From: Parvularcula lutaonensis
GTDB lineage: Bacteria; Pseudomonadota; Alphaproteobacteria; Caulobacterales; Parvularculaceae
Assembly (NCBI RefSeq): GCF_014651915.1
Contig: NZ_BMXU01000001.1
Location: 1,371,501 to 1,435,500, forward strand
Direction: 5' to 3'
DNA length: 64,000 bases
Both the position numbers and the translations under genes were made by a program. The notes beneath the pieces were generated by a model. That model made no database searches. It was not told the DNA's origin and saw only the letters and a list, made by a program, of their open reading frames with translations. Shown here piece after piece: positions 46,086 through 56,628 of the stretch; position 1 is the stretch's first letter; each line of letters starts with the position of its first letter.

Positions 46086-46553
46086 TCAGCGCAGCTTGGC
46101 CGTCATCGGACTGCCTGCCGAACGTTCGGCATGACGCCGCATCATCTCCTTGCGGACGAGCGCCACATTGCGCTTGTTCGCCTTGAAGAAGACATCGAAC
46201 AAATCGCCGATCACCGGGATCGAGCCGATGGTCGCGTCGATGCCTGAATTCAGCACCATCTTGAGAAGCGTGCCCCGGCTCGCACCGGCGCGCGCGGCTT
46301 CGGCGATCAGGTAACCCGAGATCCCGAGCGCCGCCGCATCACCGACCACAGGCACAAGCCCGAGCAGGGAATCGAGTCCGAAACGGATGCCGAGAAAGCT
46401 GAACTGGCTGTCCAGCAACTTGGCGATCCGGTCGAGACGGACGATCTCCGTCGGCAACGGTTTGTGCTCGGTCACGGGCTTCCTCTTCACTGGCAGGCGC
46501 AGCGGCATGTCGCCCGCCCGCGGTAACGCAAAGGCTCTGTCACGCCAGTGCAT
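46086..46553 (-). CDS. DUF4112 protein
   Basis: The product is 155 residues. The conserved block VRLDRIAKLLDSQFSFLGIRFGLDSLLGLVPVVGDAAALGISGYL, followed by MVLNSGIDATIGSIPVIGDLFDVFFKANKRN, is the DUF4112 pattern with two amphipathic or membrane-associated segments. Function unknown. The start may be ATG 46553 (AAGG upstream) or ATG 46508. It lies 10 nt after the Pmp3-like gene and is probably co-transcribed. Confidence 0.85.
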   Translation of the reverse strand: MHWRDRAFALPRAGDMPLRLPVKRKPVTEHKPLPTEIVRLDRIAKLLDSQFSFLGIRFGLDSLLGLVPVVGDAAALGISGYLIAEAARAGASRGTLLKMVLNSGIDATIGSIPVIGDLFDVFFKANKRNVALVRKEMMRRHAERSAGSPMTAKLR

Positions 46554-46563
46554 GGGCAGGACC

Positions 46564-46731
46564 TTAGCGGGTCAGGATGACGTAGAGGGCGTGGATGATC
46601 GCGACGGGATACCCGAAGACGGTGATCGCGAGGATCAGGTTGATCCAGAAATGCATCCCAAGACCCACCTGCAGGAACACGCCAAGCGGCGGCAGGATGA
46701 TCGCTGCGATAACGCGAAGAATGTCGGCCAT
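46564..46731 (-). CDS. Pmp3/YqaE-family small membrane proteolipid
   Basis: This is a 55-residue protein with two helices: MADILRVIAAIILPPLGVFLQVG, then LGMHFWINLILAITVFGYPVAIIHALYVI. The pattern ILPPLGVFLQVG is diagnostic of the Pmp3/YqaE/UPF0057 family, linked in other organisms to membrane potential and salt or cold stress. ATG 46731 has a GGAGG ribosome-binding site 7 nt away. Confidence 0.93.
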   Translation of the reverse strand: MADILRVIAAIILPPLGVFLQVGLGMHFWINLILAITVFGYPVAIIHALYVILTR

Positions 46732-46847
46732 GATTTGCCTCCGTGAAAGCTTCACGCGAGAAACGGGCCCCGGCGCTGTGCCGTTCCGAAGGGAACTTCG
46801 CAATCGCGTGGGCACACCCGCCACAGGGGCGGGAGCGCCCACGCGAT

Positions 46848-47912
46848 TTAGAAGGCGTATTGCCAGCCAATCGTGGCCGTCAGGTCAGTTTCGAGCTGTG
46901 GGCCGTTGAGGTCGCGATAGATAGGGAAGCCGACCTCAGCCGCGACCCGGTGCCCGCGCAGGGCTCCTTGCTGACCGGCAAGGTTGAGGCCGAGGAAAAC
47001 CTCCACCGTCTCACCGCCGAAATTGGCTGGGTCCGCGGTCTGGACCGGCGCAACGATGAGCGGGTCCTGGCCGTCGATCCGGCCTTGGGTCACGCCCTTG
47101 AGGCGGATAAAGCCCGCCGCCGCGTGACTGTGCGCGTAGCCAAACCAAGCCGTCGCCTCGGCCCGGTCGCCAAGAGTGTAGCCCTCGCCATTGTCACCGC
47201 TGCGCACGACGCCCGAGACCTGTCCGCCCCAAGCCAGCTTCCCTTCCCGATCGCGGTAGGTGAAGCCCGGTTTGAAGTCATAGGTGCCGGAGCCGAGCTG
47301 CATCGGATAAGGCAGCCGCGGCTCAGGCCGCATGCCCATCGGGGTCAGGATCTGATCGGTTTCTTCGATGGAGCCGGTGGGCAGGCTGATGCCAAGGTTG
47401 AGGTTGAACTGCCGACCTTCCTTCTTCCCATCATCGAGGCCGATGATCGCTGCAACAGTCGTGTCACCAAAGCCAGCCGTCTCGGTTTCGAAATTGCCGA
47501 GCTCGGTGGTGCCCATGCCGCCCTGGAAGGTGACGTGGTCCATGGTGTTCGTTAGATAGCTGCCCATCGCCATCAGGGTCACCTTGTCCGTCACGCCCCA
47601 CATCGCGCCGACCATGTGCATGTCCATGGTCATCTCAAGGGGCACGACGCGCAGGGTCGGCGGCTGCATCGGCCGGCCGAAGAAGCGGTTCGGGACGGTG
47701 GTCGCGATCTCTTCGGGGGAAAGCGTGTCAGTGCCGTCGCGGTTGCCCTCCATATCCATCCGCATGAAGCGGTAGGAGACCATGAACTCACCAGCTTTGT
47801 GACGGTGGTCGGCCATGACGCCGATCGGCGCGTGGTCCGCAGCGTGGGGGCCGTCATGCGCAAGCGCGGGCGAAGTGGCGAGCGCGAGCACTGCCAGGGA
47901 AATGCGTTTCAT
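46848..47912 (-). CDS. Outer-membrane transporter-type beta-barrel protein
   Basis: The product is 354 residues with a signal peptide (MKRISLAVLALATSPALA) and a histidine/methionine-rich start to the mature protein (HDGPHAADHAPIGVMADHRHKAGEFMVSYRFMRMDMEG). Alternating strands follow, ending in ATIGWQYAF. It resembles the Phenol_MetA_deg/'transporter' barrel group. The His/Met content and the cysteine-rich neighbour gene hint at a metal link, which is inference. ATG 47912 has AAGGA upstream. It follows the small protein gene by 38 nt. Confidence 0.75.
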   Translation of the reverse strand: MKRISLAVLALATSPALAHDGPHAADHAPIGVMADHRHKAGEFMVSYRFMRMDMEGNRDGTDTLSPEEIATTVPNRFFGRPMQPPTLRVVPLEMTMDMHMVGAMWGVTDKVTLMAMGSYLTNTMDHVTFQGGMGTTELGNFETETAGFGDTTVAAIIGLDDGKKEGRQFNLNLGISLPTGSIEETDQILTPMGMRPEPRLPYPMQLGSGTYDFKPGFTYRDREGKLAWGGQVSGVVRSGDNGEGYTLGDRAEATAWFGYAHSHAAAGFIRLKGVTQGRIDGQDPLIVAPVQTADPANFGGETVEVFLGLNLAGQQGALRGHRVAAEVGFPIYRDLNGPQLETDLTATIGWQYAF

Positions 47913-47950
47913 TTGGTAATTCCTTCGTTGACTGATCAAAATTGGGTGGA

Positions 47951-49372
<1,422 letters not shown>

Positions 49373-49373
<1 letters not shown>

Positions 49374-49912
49374 TGGAACAGGTGGCGCCGGGAGCTGAAG
49401 TCCTCCGTACCGAAAGGCTCATCCTCCGGCGCTTCCGCTTGTCGGACACGCAAGCCTATTTCGAGATGATGAACCAGCCTGCGGTGGAGGCGACCCTGAT
49501 TCCGGGGCCCGCCTCCCTCGCCCAGGCTGGCCGCGACATCGCCATGGTGGAAGGTCACTGGCCCCTCCGGGGCTTCAGCTTCATGGCGGTGGAAGAGAAG
49601 ACGACCGGCCTCCTCGTGGGCCGTGTCGGCCCCTGGTATCCGGTGGGCTGGCCCGCGCTCGAGGTCGGCTGGACCATCCATCCCCGCCGCTGGCGACGGG
49701 GTTACGCCGCCGAAGCGGCCAGCGCCGCCTGCCGCTGGATCTTCGAGCAGAAGCCGGACCTCGACCGGGTGATCCACGTCATCGACCCGACGAACAAAGG
49801 CAGCCAGGCCGTTGCAGAGAAGATCGGCGGCACGAACACCGGCGAGCCCTTCGTCCATCCGGTCGCGGGCAAGCTCGACATCTGGGCGACGCCGCGCTCG
49901 GCGATCCTCTAA
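49373..49912 (+). CDS. GNAT-family N-acetyltransferase
   Basis: The product is 179 residues of the RimJ/RimL-type Acetyltransf_3 group, beginning with TERLILRRFRLSDTQAYFEM and carrying LEVGWTIHPRRWRRGYAAEAASAAC as the acetyl-CoA site, then HVIDPTNKGSQAVAEKIG. The substrate is unknown. It is coupled to mdh by a one-base overlap and its stop overlaps the convergent hydrolase (CTAA). Confidence 0.9.
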
Positions 49913-50655
49913 ACGCCCCAGAACCGGGCCAGCCTCTCAGCCACGAAGTCCGGGTCTTGCGCGACGACCCAGTGCCCGGCCGCGGGAGCGACGTGGAAGG
50001 GCACGCTGCGTTCCTTCGCAAAGGCCTGGCCATAGACAGGCGGCACGTAAGGATCCTTCCCGCCCCAGATCACCATGCCCTTGGATGGCATACGGTGCAC
50101 ATCGGGCAACCAGTCGGGAAAACGCGCCAGTCCGCCTGCGGAGCGATAGAGCTTCAGGATCGCCGAGCGCATCGTGCGGTCGGCAGCCGCGCTCTCGATG
50201 GCCGCGAGATCGGGCGGCATCCCCTGCCGCATCAAGATCCGCTTCGCCACCGCTTTTGGCATCGCCATCATCAGCTCACCGATGACCGGCGTGTTCCAGA
50301 GACTGGCAAATGTATGTCCGGGATAGTCCTTCTGCACCACGGCACCGGAGAGGACCCAGCTCCTGAACAGCTTGGGCCGCAGGCTAACGGCCCGCGTCGT
50401 GAGCAGGGCGCCCCAGTCATGACCGACGATATCGACGGGCACGCCGTTGCAGGCAATGCGCTCGACCTGTGCCAGCAGCCAGTCGGCATAGGCGTCCTTG
50501 GTACACGAAAAACCCGCGGGAAGTGGCGAGCCAAATCCCGGCAGGGACAACGCCACCACAGGCCCCTCGCGCTTGGGCAAGCGATCCTTCAGTGGACGCC
50601 ACAGCGCCGCGGTATCCGGCACGCCGTGAACCAGGATCAGGGCACTCGATCGCAT
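49909..50655 (-). CDS. Alpha/beta hydrolase, epoxide-hydrolase-like
   Basis: The product is 248 residues from ATG 50655, chosen for a GGGAGAG ribosome-binding site; ATG 50706 is an alternative. The oxyanion region is LVHGVPDTAALWRPL, and the nucleophile elbow is GHDWGALLT, with an aspartate nucleophile as in epoxide hydrolases and haloalkane dehalogenases rather than serine. A later GGKDPYVPP and AAGHWVVAQDPDFVAE supply the acid and histidine. The substrate is unknown. Confidence 0.85.
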   Translation of the reverse strand: MRSSALILVHGVPDTAALWRPLKDRLPKREGPVVALSLPGFGSPLPAGFSCTKDAYADWLLAQVERIACNGVPVDIVGHDWGALLTTRAVSLRPKLFRSWVLSGAVVQKDYPGHTFASLWNTPVIGELMMAMPKAVAKRILMRQGMPPDLAAIESAAADRTMRSAILKLYRSAGGLARFPDWLPDVHRMPSKGMVIWGGKDPYVPPVYGQAFAKERSVPFHVAPAAGHWVVAQDPDFVAERLARFWGV

Positions 50656-50767
50656 CACGCTCTCCCGCCAGTGAGTCGGCACGGCGATCCTATGCGAAAT
50701 CGTCATGGATGCGATGGGAACGAACGATGCTCAATGGCTTTGTTGCAGCATCATCCAGGAGGTGCCC

Positions 50768-51486
50768 ATGAGAGCCCTGATCGCCATTCTCCTTGCCACG
50801 GCTCCTGCCCTCGGGGCGGCGCAGTCTCCGATCATCGCAGAACGCCCGGGCTTCAGCACCAGCCCGCAGGCGCTCGGCCGCGGCTTCGCCCAGCTCGAAA
50901 CGGGCGTTGAGTGGAACCTCCTCGCCGACCGCGGCAACGCCCCGCAATTCCTCGCCCGCTACGGCTTGGGCGGGGACACCGAATTACAGTTTGGCTGGTC
51001 AGGTTTCACTTCGGCGAGGGCGAGACATCGGCCAGCGGGGTGACCCTTTCAGTGAAGCATGCCCTCACGCCCGGAGAGGGTGCGAAGCCTGCTTTCGGCA
51101 TCATTGGCACGGCGGTCATTCCCTCCGGCGATGACGCAGGCTCGCAGATCGACGGATCGATCGGCGCCTTGTGGTCGAACAGCCTCGGCAAGGGTTTCGG
51201 CCTCTTTGGCACGGCCACGTTCGGCACGACATCTTTCGGTGAAGACCGCAGGAACCAGTTCTCCAACGCCGTGGGCCTCTCCTACAGCCCAGGCGGAGCC
51301 CACGGATTCTTCATCGAGCATTTTGTTCAGGCGACCGAGGGTATCGACGCCGACGTCGGGTATATCGATGGCGGATACACCTACCTGCTGCGCCAGAACG
51401 TGCAGCTTGACCTCAATGGCGGTATCAGCGTCGGTGATGCCGATGCAGGCTCCTTCATCGGCGGTGGCCTCGCGATCCGGTACTGA
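50768..51486 (+). pseudogene. Outer-membrane transporter-like barrel gene with a frameshift
   Basis: The first frame from ATG 50768 (AGGAGG ribosome-binding site) encodes a signal peptide (MRALIAILLATAPALGAAQ) and the barrel opening IIAERPGFSTSPQALGRGFAQLETG, then runs out at 51043. The continuation (HFGEGETSASGVTLSVKHAL ... GGGLAIRY) is in another frame to 51486. Adding one T in the run at 51004-51006 would give GWSGFHFGEGETS and restore one 240-residue protein. The family looks like the Phenol_MetA_deg-type transporters. It is either a recent pseudogene or a homopolymer sequencing error; programmed frameshifting is possible but no standard slippery site is seen. Confidence 0.75.
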
Positions 51487-51535
51487 GGCAATCGAGGCCA
51501 TGGACGGCGCGCCGCCCACGCGGCAGGGTCGCGAA

Positions 51536-52381
51536 ATGCGTTTTCTTCTCAGCCTCAGTGCCGCCCTCGCCCTTTCCGCCTGCAGTGGCCCCGCCATCCT
51601 CAACGCCGTGGCTCCGAAGCTTTCCGGCCAATGGGAGCGGCAGACCGACATCGCCTATGGCGAGATCGAGCGCCAGAAGCTCGACGTCTACATGCCGACG
51701 AGCGAGGGTCCGCACCCGGTCCTCGTCTTCATCCACGGCGGCTCGTGGGAGAAGGGCAACAAGAACGATTACCCTTGGCTCGGTCGGCGCTTCGCGTCCG
51801 AGGGCTACGTCACGGCGGTCATCAATTACCGCCTATCGCCCGAATTCGACTATGACGACTTCATGGCCGATGTCGCGAAGGCCGTGGCCTATGTCCATGA
51901 AAACGCCAGCGAATGGGGCGGCGATCCTGATCGCCTGTTCCTCGCCGGTCACTCCGCAGGCGCCTACAACGCCGTGCAAGTCGCTGTGGCGCCGGAATTT
52001 CTCGAAGCCGAAGGCACTTCGCCCGACATCATTGATGGCGTGGCCGGCATTGCGGGACCATACAGCTTTCTGCCTCTCGACAGCCGCGTGACCAAGGCGG
52101 CCTTCGGCGGGGCGGACGACCTCAAAGCCACCCAGCCGGTCAACCGCCTGACCCCCGATGCGCCCCCCATGATCCTTCTCCACGGCAAGGATGACGACGT
52201 CGTCAGCCCGAAAAACTCCACCGAGCTCGCGCGCATGCTCGAAGGTCTCGGCGTCGAGGCGAGGAGCGTTCTTTATGACGACATCGACCATATCGAGATC
52301 ATCGTCGCCGTGGCGCTCACGGACCGGGCGCCAGTCGTCGCGGACATGACAGGCTTCTTTGAAGGGCTCGACGCGCGCTGA
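51536..52381 (+). CDS. Lipoprotein alpha/beta hydrolase (BD-FAE/esterase-like)
   Basis: The product is 281 residues with a lipobox (MRFLLSLSAALALSAC, Cys16). The esterase core has the oxyanion motif FIHGGSWEKGNKNDY, nucleophile elbow AGHSAGAYNAV, a later LHGKDDDVVSPKN (acid) and IDHIEI (histidine). This is the HSL/kynurenine-formamidase/BD-FAE-like group of carboxylesterases, here anchored to a membrane in the envelope. ATG 51536 is preferred over 51500 because it places the lipobox correctly. Confidence 0.87.
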   Translation: MRFLLSLSAALALSACSGPAILNAVAPKLSGQWERQTDIAYGEIERQKLDVYMPTSEGPHPVLVFIHGGSWEKGNKNDYPWLGRRFASEGYVTAVINYRLSPEFDYDDFMADVAKAVAYVHENASEWGGDPDRLFLAGHSAGAYNAVQVAVAPEFLEAEGTSPDIIDGVAGIAGPYSFLPLDSRVTKAAFGGADDLKATQPVNRLTPDAPPMILLHGKDDDVVSPKNSTELARMLEGLGVEARSVLYDDIDHIEIIVAVALTDRAPVVADMTGFFEGLDAR

Positions 52382-52421
52382 CACCTTGACCTTGCGCCGC
52401 GAGAGGCGAACTCTCCCGGCC

Positions 52422-53825
52422 ATGAAGAGCATCATCCTCGCCGCAGCCGCCAGCCTCTCCGTCGCCTCTGCCCAGGGCATCCCTGACGAGGTGAAAGAAA
52501 CCGCTGACTTCCTTCTGCGGCAGGGGCTGGAAGACCGAGTCGGCTATCAGACGACCGAGGACCTGACGACCGAAGTCGGCGCCCGCCTCGGCGGCTCCGA
52601 GGCCGAGGCACGCGCCCGCGACTGGGCGGTGGAGCATCTCGAAGAGCTCGGCTTCTCCAACGTCCGGATCGAAGAGTTCACCATGCCCTACTGGGCGCGC
52701 GATTATGAATATGCGGCCATTGCTGAGCCTTTCCCGCAGGAGCTTCACATCACGGCGCTCGGCAATTCCGTCGGCACGCCCGAGGGTGGCCTGACCGGCG
52801 AAATCGTCCGCTTCGAGACCCTCGACGACCTCATCGAGGCGCCGATGGATAACGCTCTGCGCGGCAAGATCGTTTTCGTCGACGAGGGCATGACCCGGAC
52901 GCAGGACGGCTCGGGCTATGGCGTCGCGGTGCGCAAGCGCTCGGGCGCGGCCAATGAAGGGGCCAAGCGCGGCGCGATCGCGGCCCTCATCCGATCGGTG
53001 GGTACGGACGAACACCGTTTCCCGCACACAGGCGGCATGCGCTATGAAGACGGCGTCAGGAAGATCCCCACGGCAGCACTCAGCTTCCCTGACGCCGAGC
53101 AGCTCCAGCGCGCGCTGGAGCGCGGCCCCGTCTCGGTCACCCTCGACATGGCGGTGGAGACCAAGCAGGAAGTCACCTCGGGCAACGTCATCGCGGAGAT
53201 TCCGGGGCAGACGGACGAGATCGTCGTGATCGGTGGCCACCTCGACAGCTGGGATCTCGGCACAGGCGCCGTGGATGACGGAGCAGGCATCGGCATCACG
53301 ACGGGCGCCGCCAAGCTGATCCTCGATCACGTCAACGAGACGAACGAGAAACCCCTGCGCACCATCCGTCTCGTTTATTGGGGTGCCGAGGAAGTCGGCC
53401 TTCTCGGCGCCCGCGCCTATGCGGAACAGCACAGGGACGAGCTTTCCAAGCACGCCGTGGCCGCCGAAAGCGATTTCGGCGCCCGTGAGATCTGGAAAAT
53501 GGACACGCGCTTCGGCGAGGACAAAATCGGGCTCGGTCGCGACATGATCCGTGTGCTGGCCCCCGCCGGTGTCGCCCTTGGCAACAACCAGGCAGGCGGC
53601 GGACCCGACGTTACGCCGCTCCGGGCGATGGGGGTGCCGGTCGTCACCCTCCGGCAGAATGGCTGGGACTATTTCGATCTTCACCACACCGCCGACGACA
53701 CCTTCGACAAGATCGACCCTGACGAGCTTGCCCAGAATGTCGCCGTCTATGCCGCTTTTACGTGGATGGCCGCCAACACGCCGGGCGGGTTCCGCGCGGA
53801 CGACGCTGCGACACCCTCGGAGTAG
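52422..53825 (+). CDS. Secreted M28-family aminopeptidase
   Basis: The product is 467 residues with a signal peptide (MKSIILAAAASLSVASAQ), then a PA-domain-like insert. The M28 zinc-site motifs are GGHLDSWDLGTGAVDDGAG, EEVGLLGA and LHHTADDTFDKID. It is likely a carboxypeptidase-Q/aminopeptidase-type exopeptidase acting outside the cytoplasm. It lies 40 nt after the lipoprotein esterase gene and 33 nt before the PhoD-like gene, which suggests one transcription unit of exported hydrolases. Confidence 0.92.
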   Translation: MKSIILAAAASLSVASAQGIPDEVKETADFLLRQGLEDRVGYQTTEDLTTEVGARLGGSEAEARARDWAVEHLEELGFSNVRIEEFTMPYWARDYEYAAIAEPFPQELHITALGNSVGTPEGGLTGEIVRFETLDDLIEAPMDNALRGKIVFVDEGMTRTQDGSGYGVAVRKRSGAANEGAKRGAIAALIRSVGTDEHRFPHTGGMRYEDGVRKIPTAALSFPDAEQLQRALERGPVSVTLDMAVETKQEVTSGNVIAEIPGQTDEIVVIGGHLDSWDLGTGAVDDGAGIGITTGAAKLILDHVNETNEKPLRTIRLVYWGAEEVGLLGARAYAEQHRDELSKHAVAAESDFGAREIWKMDTRFGEDKIGLGRDMIRVLAPAGVALGNNQAGGGPDVTPLRAMGVPVVTLRQNGWDYFDLHHTADDTFDKIDPDELAQNVAVYAAFTWMAANTPGGFRADDAATPSE

Positions 53826-53858
53826 GAACTGTCACAATCGACCGCTAGGAGGCGCAGC

Positions 53859-54989
53859 ATGAATTTCCTGCGCTTCACTTCTGCCGCCTTGGCCCTCGCC
53901 GCCTGTTCCACCGCGCCTGTCATCGAGGAAGCCGGCGTCCCGCCCCGGCCCTTGGAGCCGTGGTCGCAGGTCGAGCCGATGGCTTCCGCGCCCCTCGACA
54001 GGTCCGCACCGGTCACCCGTATCGCCTTCGGGAGCTGCATCAAGCAGAAGGACCCGCTCGACGTCCTCGACGTCATCGCCGCGCGCGATCCTGACCTCGC
54101 CGTGCTCTTGGGCGACAATGTCTATGGGGATGTCTGGGACCTCGCCGATGCCAACCTGACCGAGCTGGTCGTCGCCTACCAGGACCTTGCCGCACGCGAG
54201 GAGTTCACGCGTTTCCGCGAAGAGATCCCACTGCTCGTGACCTGGGACGACCATGACTACGGCCAGAACGATCAGGGCGGGAACTACCCCCGCAAGTTCG
54301 AGACCGAGAAGATCTTCGAGAACGCATGGGCGCTCCCTTCCGATGATGAACGCCGCGCCCGAGATGGGGTTTACACGTCGGAAGTCCTCGGCCCCGAGGG
54401 CCAGCGGCTTCAGATCATCCTGCTCGACACCCGCTTCTTCCGCTCGGACCTGACGAGGACCGACGAACGGAATGCTCCGGGTAAGGAGCGCTATGTGCCG
54501 AGCGCTGACCCCGAGCAGACGATGCTCGGGGCCGAACAGGAGCGATGGCTGGCCGAAGTCCTTGCCCAGCCCGCTGATCTCCGCATCCTCGTCAGTTCCA
54601 TCCAGGTCATCGCCGAGGGCCATGGCTGGGAAGCATGGCGCACCCTGCCCCTTGCTCGTGAACGGCTTTATGACACGATCGATAAAAGCGGCGTGCGGAA
54701 CATTGTGATGGTATCGGGCGACCGGCACCTTGGCGGCATCTATCTCGAGAAGGAAACGACAGGATTTCCGCTTTATGAGCTGACCGCTTCCTCGATCAAT
54801 GCGCCGCAGAGCATCTGGCGCGAAAGGGACGGCAACACCTCGATCGAACCGGGGCCGAAACGGCTTGGCGATCCCGTCTACACGATCAATTACGGCGAAA
54901 TCGAAATCGACTGGGAAGCCAGGACAGTGGACCTATCCGTGCGCAACGAGTGGGGCGCCGCCGTCCGGGAGGCAACGTTAGGCTTCTGA
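53859..54989 (+). CDS. PhoD-like phosphatase/phosphodiesterase lipoprotein
   Basis: The product is 376 residues with a lipobox (MNFLRFTSAALALAAC, Cys16). The metallophosphoesterase core has RIAFGSCIKQ, LLGDNVYGDV, TWDDHDYGQND, LLDTRFFR and VSGDRHLGG, typical of PhoD-like proteins. It probably acts on phosphodiesters or phosphate esters at the cell envelope. A ribosome-binding site AGGAGG precedes ATG 53859. Confidence 0.92.
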   Translation: MNFLRFTSAALALAACSTAPVIEEAGVPPRPLEPWSQVEPMASAPLDRSAPVTRIAFGSCIKQKDPLDVLDVIAARDPDLAVLLGDNVYGDVWDLADANLTELVVAYQDLAAREEFTRFREEIPLLVTWDDHDYGQNDQGGNYPRKFETEKIFENAWALPSDDERRARDGVYTSEVLGPEGQRLQIILLDTRFFRSDLTRTDERNAPGKERYVPSADPEQTMLGAEQERWLAEVLAQPADLRILVSSIQVIAEGHGWEAWRTLPLARERLYDTIDKSGVRNIVMVSGDRHLGGIYLEKETTGFPLYELTASSINAPQSIWRERDGNTSIEPGPKRLGDPVYTINYGEIEIDWEARTVDLSVRNEWGAAVREATLGF

Positions 54990-54994
54990 GCTGC

Positions 54995-55399
54995 TCAGTC
55001 TTCCGGCAAGTCCGGCATCGGGCCTGCCGGCTCCCACATTTCTATCTTCACCCCGTCGGGATCAGTGACCCAGGTGAACTTGCCATAGCCCTCGTCAACG
55101 ATGTCCTCGACCTCAAGGCCTTCGCCGCGCAGCTTCTCGACCATGCCCTCGATATCCTCGACGACAAAGTTGAGCATGAAGGGCTGGCCGGCATCGCCGA
55201 GATACTTGGTATCCCGATCAAAGAACGAGACAAGCGACATTTCCTGGTGGTCAGGCTTGTCAGGTCTGCGCCAGCGCATCTCGACGCCGTTATAACCGTC
55301 TCCGGGGCGCAGCCCGAGATGCTTCTGATACCATTCGGTCCGGGCCTTGGGGTCAGAGGTCTTGTAGAAGACCCCGCCCAGCCCAACGATCCGCGCCAT
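54995..55399 (-). CDS. VOC/glyoxalase-like protein
   Basis: The product is 134 residues from ATG 55399, which has a GGAGGCG ribosome-binding site. The fold shows GVFYKTSDPKARTEWYQKHLGL and FTWVTDPDGVKIEMWEP, with candidate metal residues typical of the vicinal-oxygen-chelate superfamily. The enzymatic reaction cannot be assigned. The gene converges on the PhoD-like gene with a 5-nt gap. Confidence 0.88.
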   Translation of the reverse strand: MARIVGLGGVFYKTSDPKARTEWYQKHLGLRPGDGYNGVEMRWRRPDKPDHQEMSLVSFFDRDTKYLGDAGQPFMLNFVVEDIEGMVEKLRGEGLEVEDIVDEGYGKFTWVTDPDGVKIEMWEPAGPMPDLPED

Positions 55400-55431
55400 G
55401 GTCGCCTCCTCTTCTCGTGAAAGGCATCCCA

Positions 55432-55464
55432 AAGAAAAAGCCCGGTCGCATCAACGCCCGGGCT
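55432..55464 (-). terminator. Rho-independent terminator after rplS
   Basis: On the minus strand, AGCCCGG and CCGGGCT form a 7-bp stem (plus-strand 55458-55464 and 55439-55445) with a 12-nt loop, followed by TTTTT. It lies 26 nt after the rplS stop and ends the leuS-to-rplS unit. Confidence 0.85.
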
Positions 55465-55489
55465 CATCCGAAAAGCAGTGCGGGAGGGC

Positions 55490-55903
55490 TTACTGGCCCT
55501 GCTCGGCCTTGCGCTTGGCCTTCTTGGCCTTGGCTTCGGCGAGACGCTTGGTGTCCACCTTTTCGGCGATACGGGCTGCCTTACCCTGACGACCGCGGAG
55601 GTAGTAGAGCTTGGCACGACGGACCTTGCCGCGACGGACGACTTCGATCGAATCGACGAGCGGCGAATAGATCGGGAAGACCCGCTCGACGCCTTCGCCG
55701 AAGCTGATCTTGCGAACCGTGAAGCTCTCATTGATGCCGCCGCCGGAGCGCGCGATGCAGACGCCTTCGAAGGCCTGCAGGCGCTCACGTTGGCCCTCGC
55801 GGACCTTCACCTGGACACGCACCGTGTCACCGGGCGCAAATGCGGGAACTTCGGGTTTCAGTTCTTGTGCCAGCTCGGCTTCGAGCTGCTGGATGATGTT
55901 CAT
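55490..55903 (-). CDS. rplS: Ribosomal protein L19
   Basis: The product is 137 residues: [16 protein letters not shown] at the start, the L19 body ([58 protein letters not shown]) and a lysine-rich C-terminal extension common in alphaproteobacteria. L19 lies at the subunit interface of the 50S particle. It overlaps the trmD stop by 4 nt. Confidence 0.98.
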   Translation of the reverse strand: MNIIQQLEAELAQELKPEVPAFAPGDTVRVQVKVREGQRERLQAFEGVCIARSGGGINESFTVRKISFGEGVERVFPIYSPLVDSIEVVRRGKVRRAKLYYLRGRQGKAARIAEKVDTKRLAEAKAKKAKRKAEQGQ

Positions 55904-56628
55904 CGTTCGTCCGTCTCTGTATCCGGCGGATTGGACCCCGCCCTCTTCCCATCACGGGTGAGCAAGTCGGGTCGTCGCGCGCGCGTCAGCTGGAGAGACT
56001 GCTCTCTCCGCCACTGGTCAATCTTCTTGTGGTCGCCTGAGAGGAGCACATCCGGAATGGACCGCCCTTCAAACTCCCGTGGCCTCGTGAACTGGGGGTA
56101 TTCGAGCAGGCCCTGCTCAAAACTCTCGTCATCCCGCGAAGCGAGGGCGCCCAGTACACCGGGGACCAGCCGCACGCAAGCCTCGATCATCGCCATCGCG
56201 GCGACTTCTCCACCTGCCAGCACGAAGTCCCCGAGGGAGACCTCGATCAGCCCCCGCGCCTCAATCACCCGCTGGTCCACGCCCTCGAACCGGCCGCAGA
56301 CGAAAAGTGCGCCGGGGCCCTTCGCCAGCTCATGGGCGAATGCTTGGTCGAAGCGCCTGCCGCGGGGGCTGAGGAGAAGTTTCGGACCCGGAACCGACGA
56401 AGCCTCATCGATCGTTCTGGCCAGCACGTCCGCTTTCATGACCATGCCGGGACCACCGCCTGCGGGGGTGTCGTCCACCGTCCGGTGCTTGTCCTCGGCA
56501 TAGTCGCGCGGATTCCAGACCTGATAGGACCAGAGCCCGTCCTGCAGCCCGCGTCCCAGCACGCCCACCCCCAGGGGGCCCGGAAAGGCATCCGGGTAAA
56601 GCGAAACAAGACCGGCCTTCCACGTCAT
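55900..56628 (-). CDS. trmD: tRNA (guanine37-N1) methyltransferase
   Basis: The product is 242 residues from ATG 56628. It begins [20 protein letters not shown] and carries the trefoil-knot SAM motifs [16 protein letters not shown] and [19 protein letters not shown]. It methylates G37 of several tRNAs to prevent frameshifting. Its start overlaps the holA stop (ATGA), whereas in most bacteria trmD follows rimM. No rpsP or rimM is in this window. Confidence 0.97.
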   Translation of the reverse strand: MTWKAGLVSLYPDAFPGPLGVGVLGRGLQDGLWSYQVWNPRDYAEDKHRTVDDTPAGGGPGMVMKADVLARTIDEASSVPGPKLLLSPRGRRFDQAFAHELAKGPGALFVCGRFEGVDQRVIEARGLIEVSLGDFVLAGGEVAAMAMIEACVRLVPGVLGALASRDDESFEQGLLEYPQFTRPREFEGRSIPDVLLSGDHKKIDQWRREQSLQLTRARRPDLLTRDGKRAGSNPPDTETDER

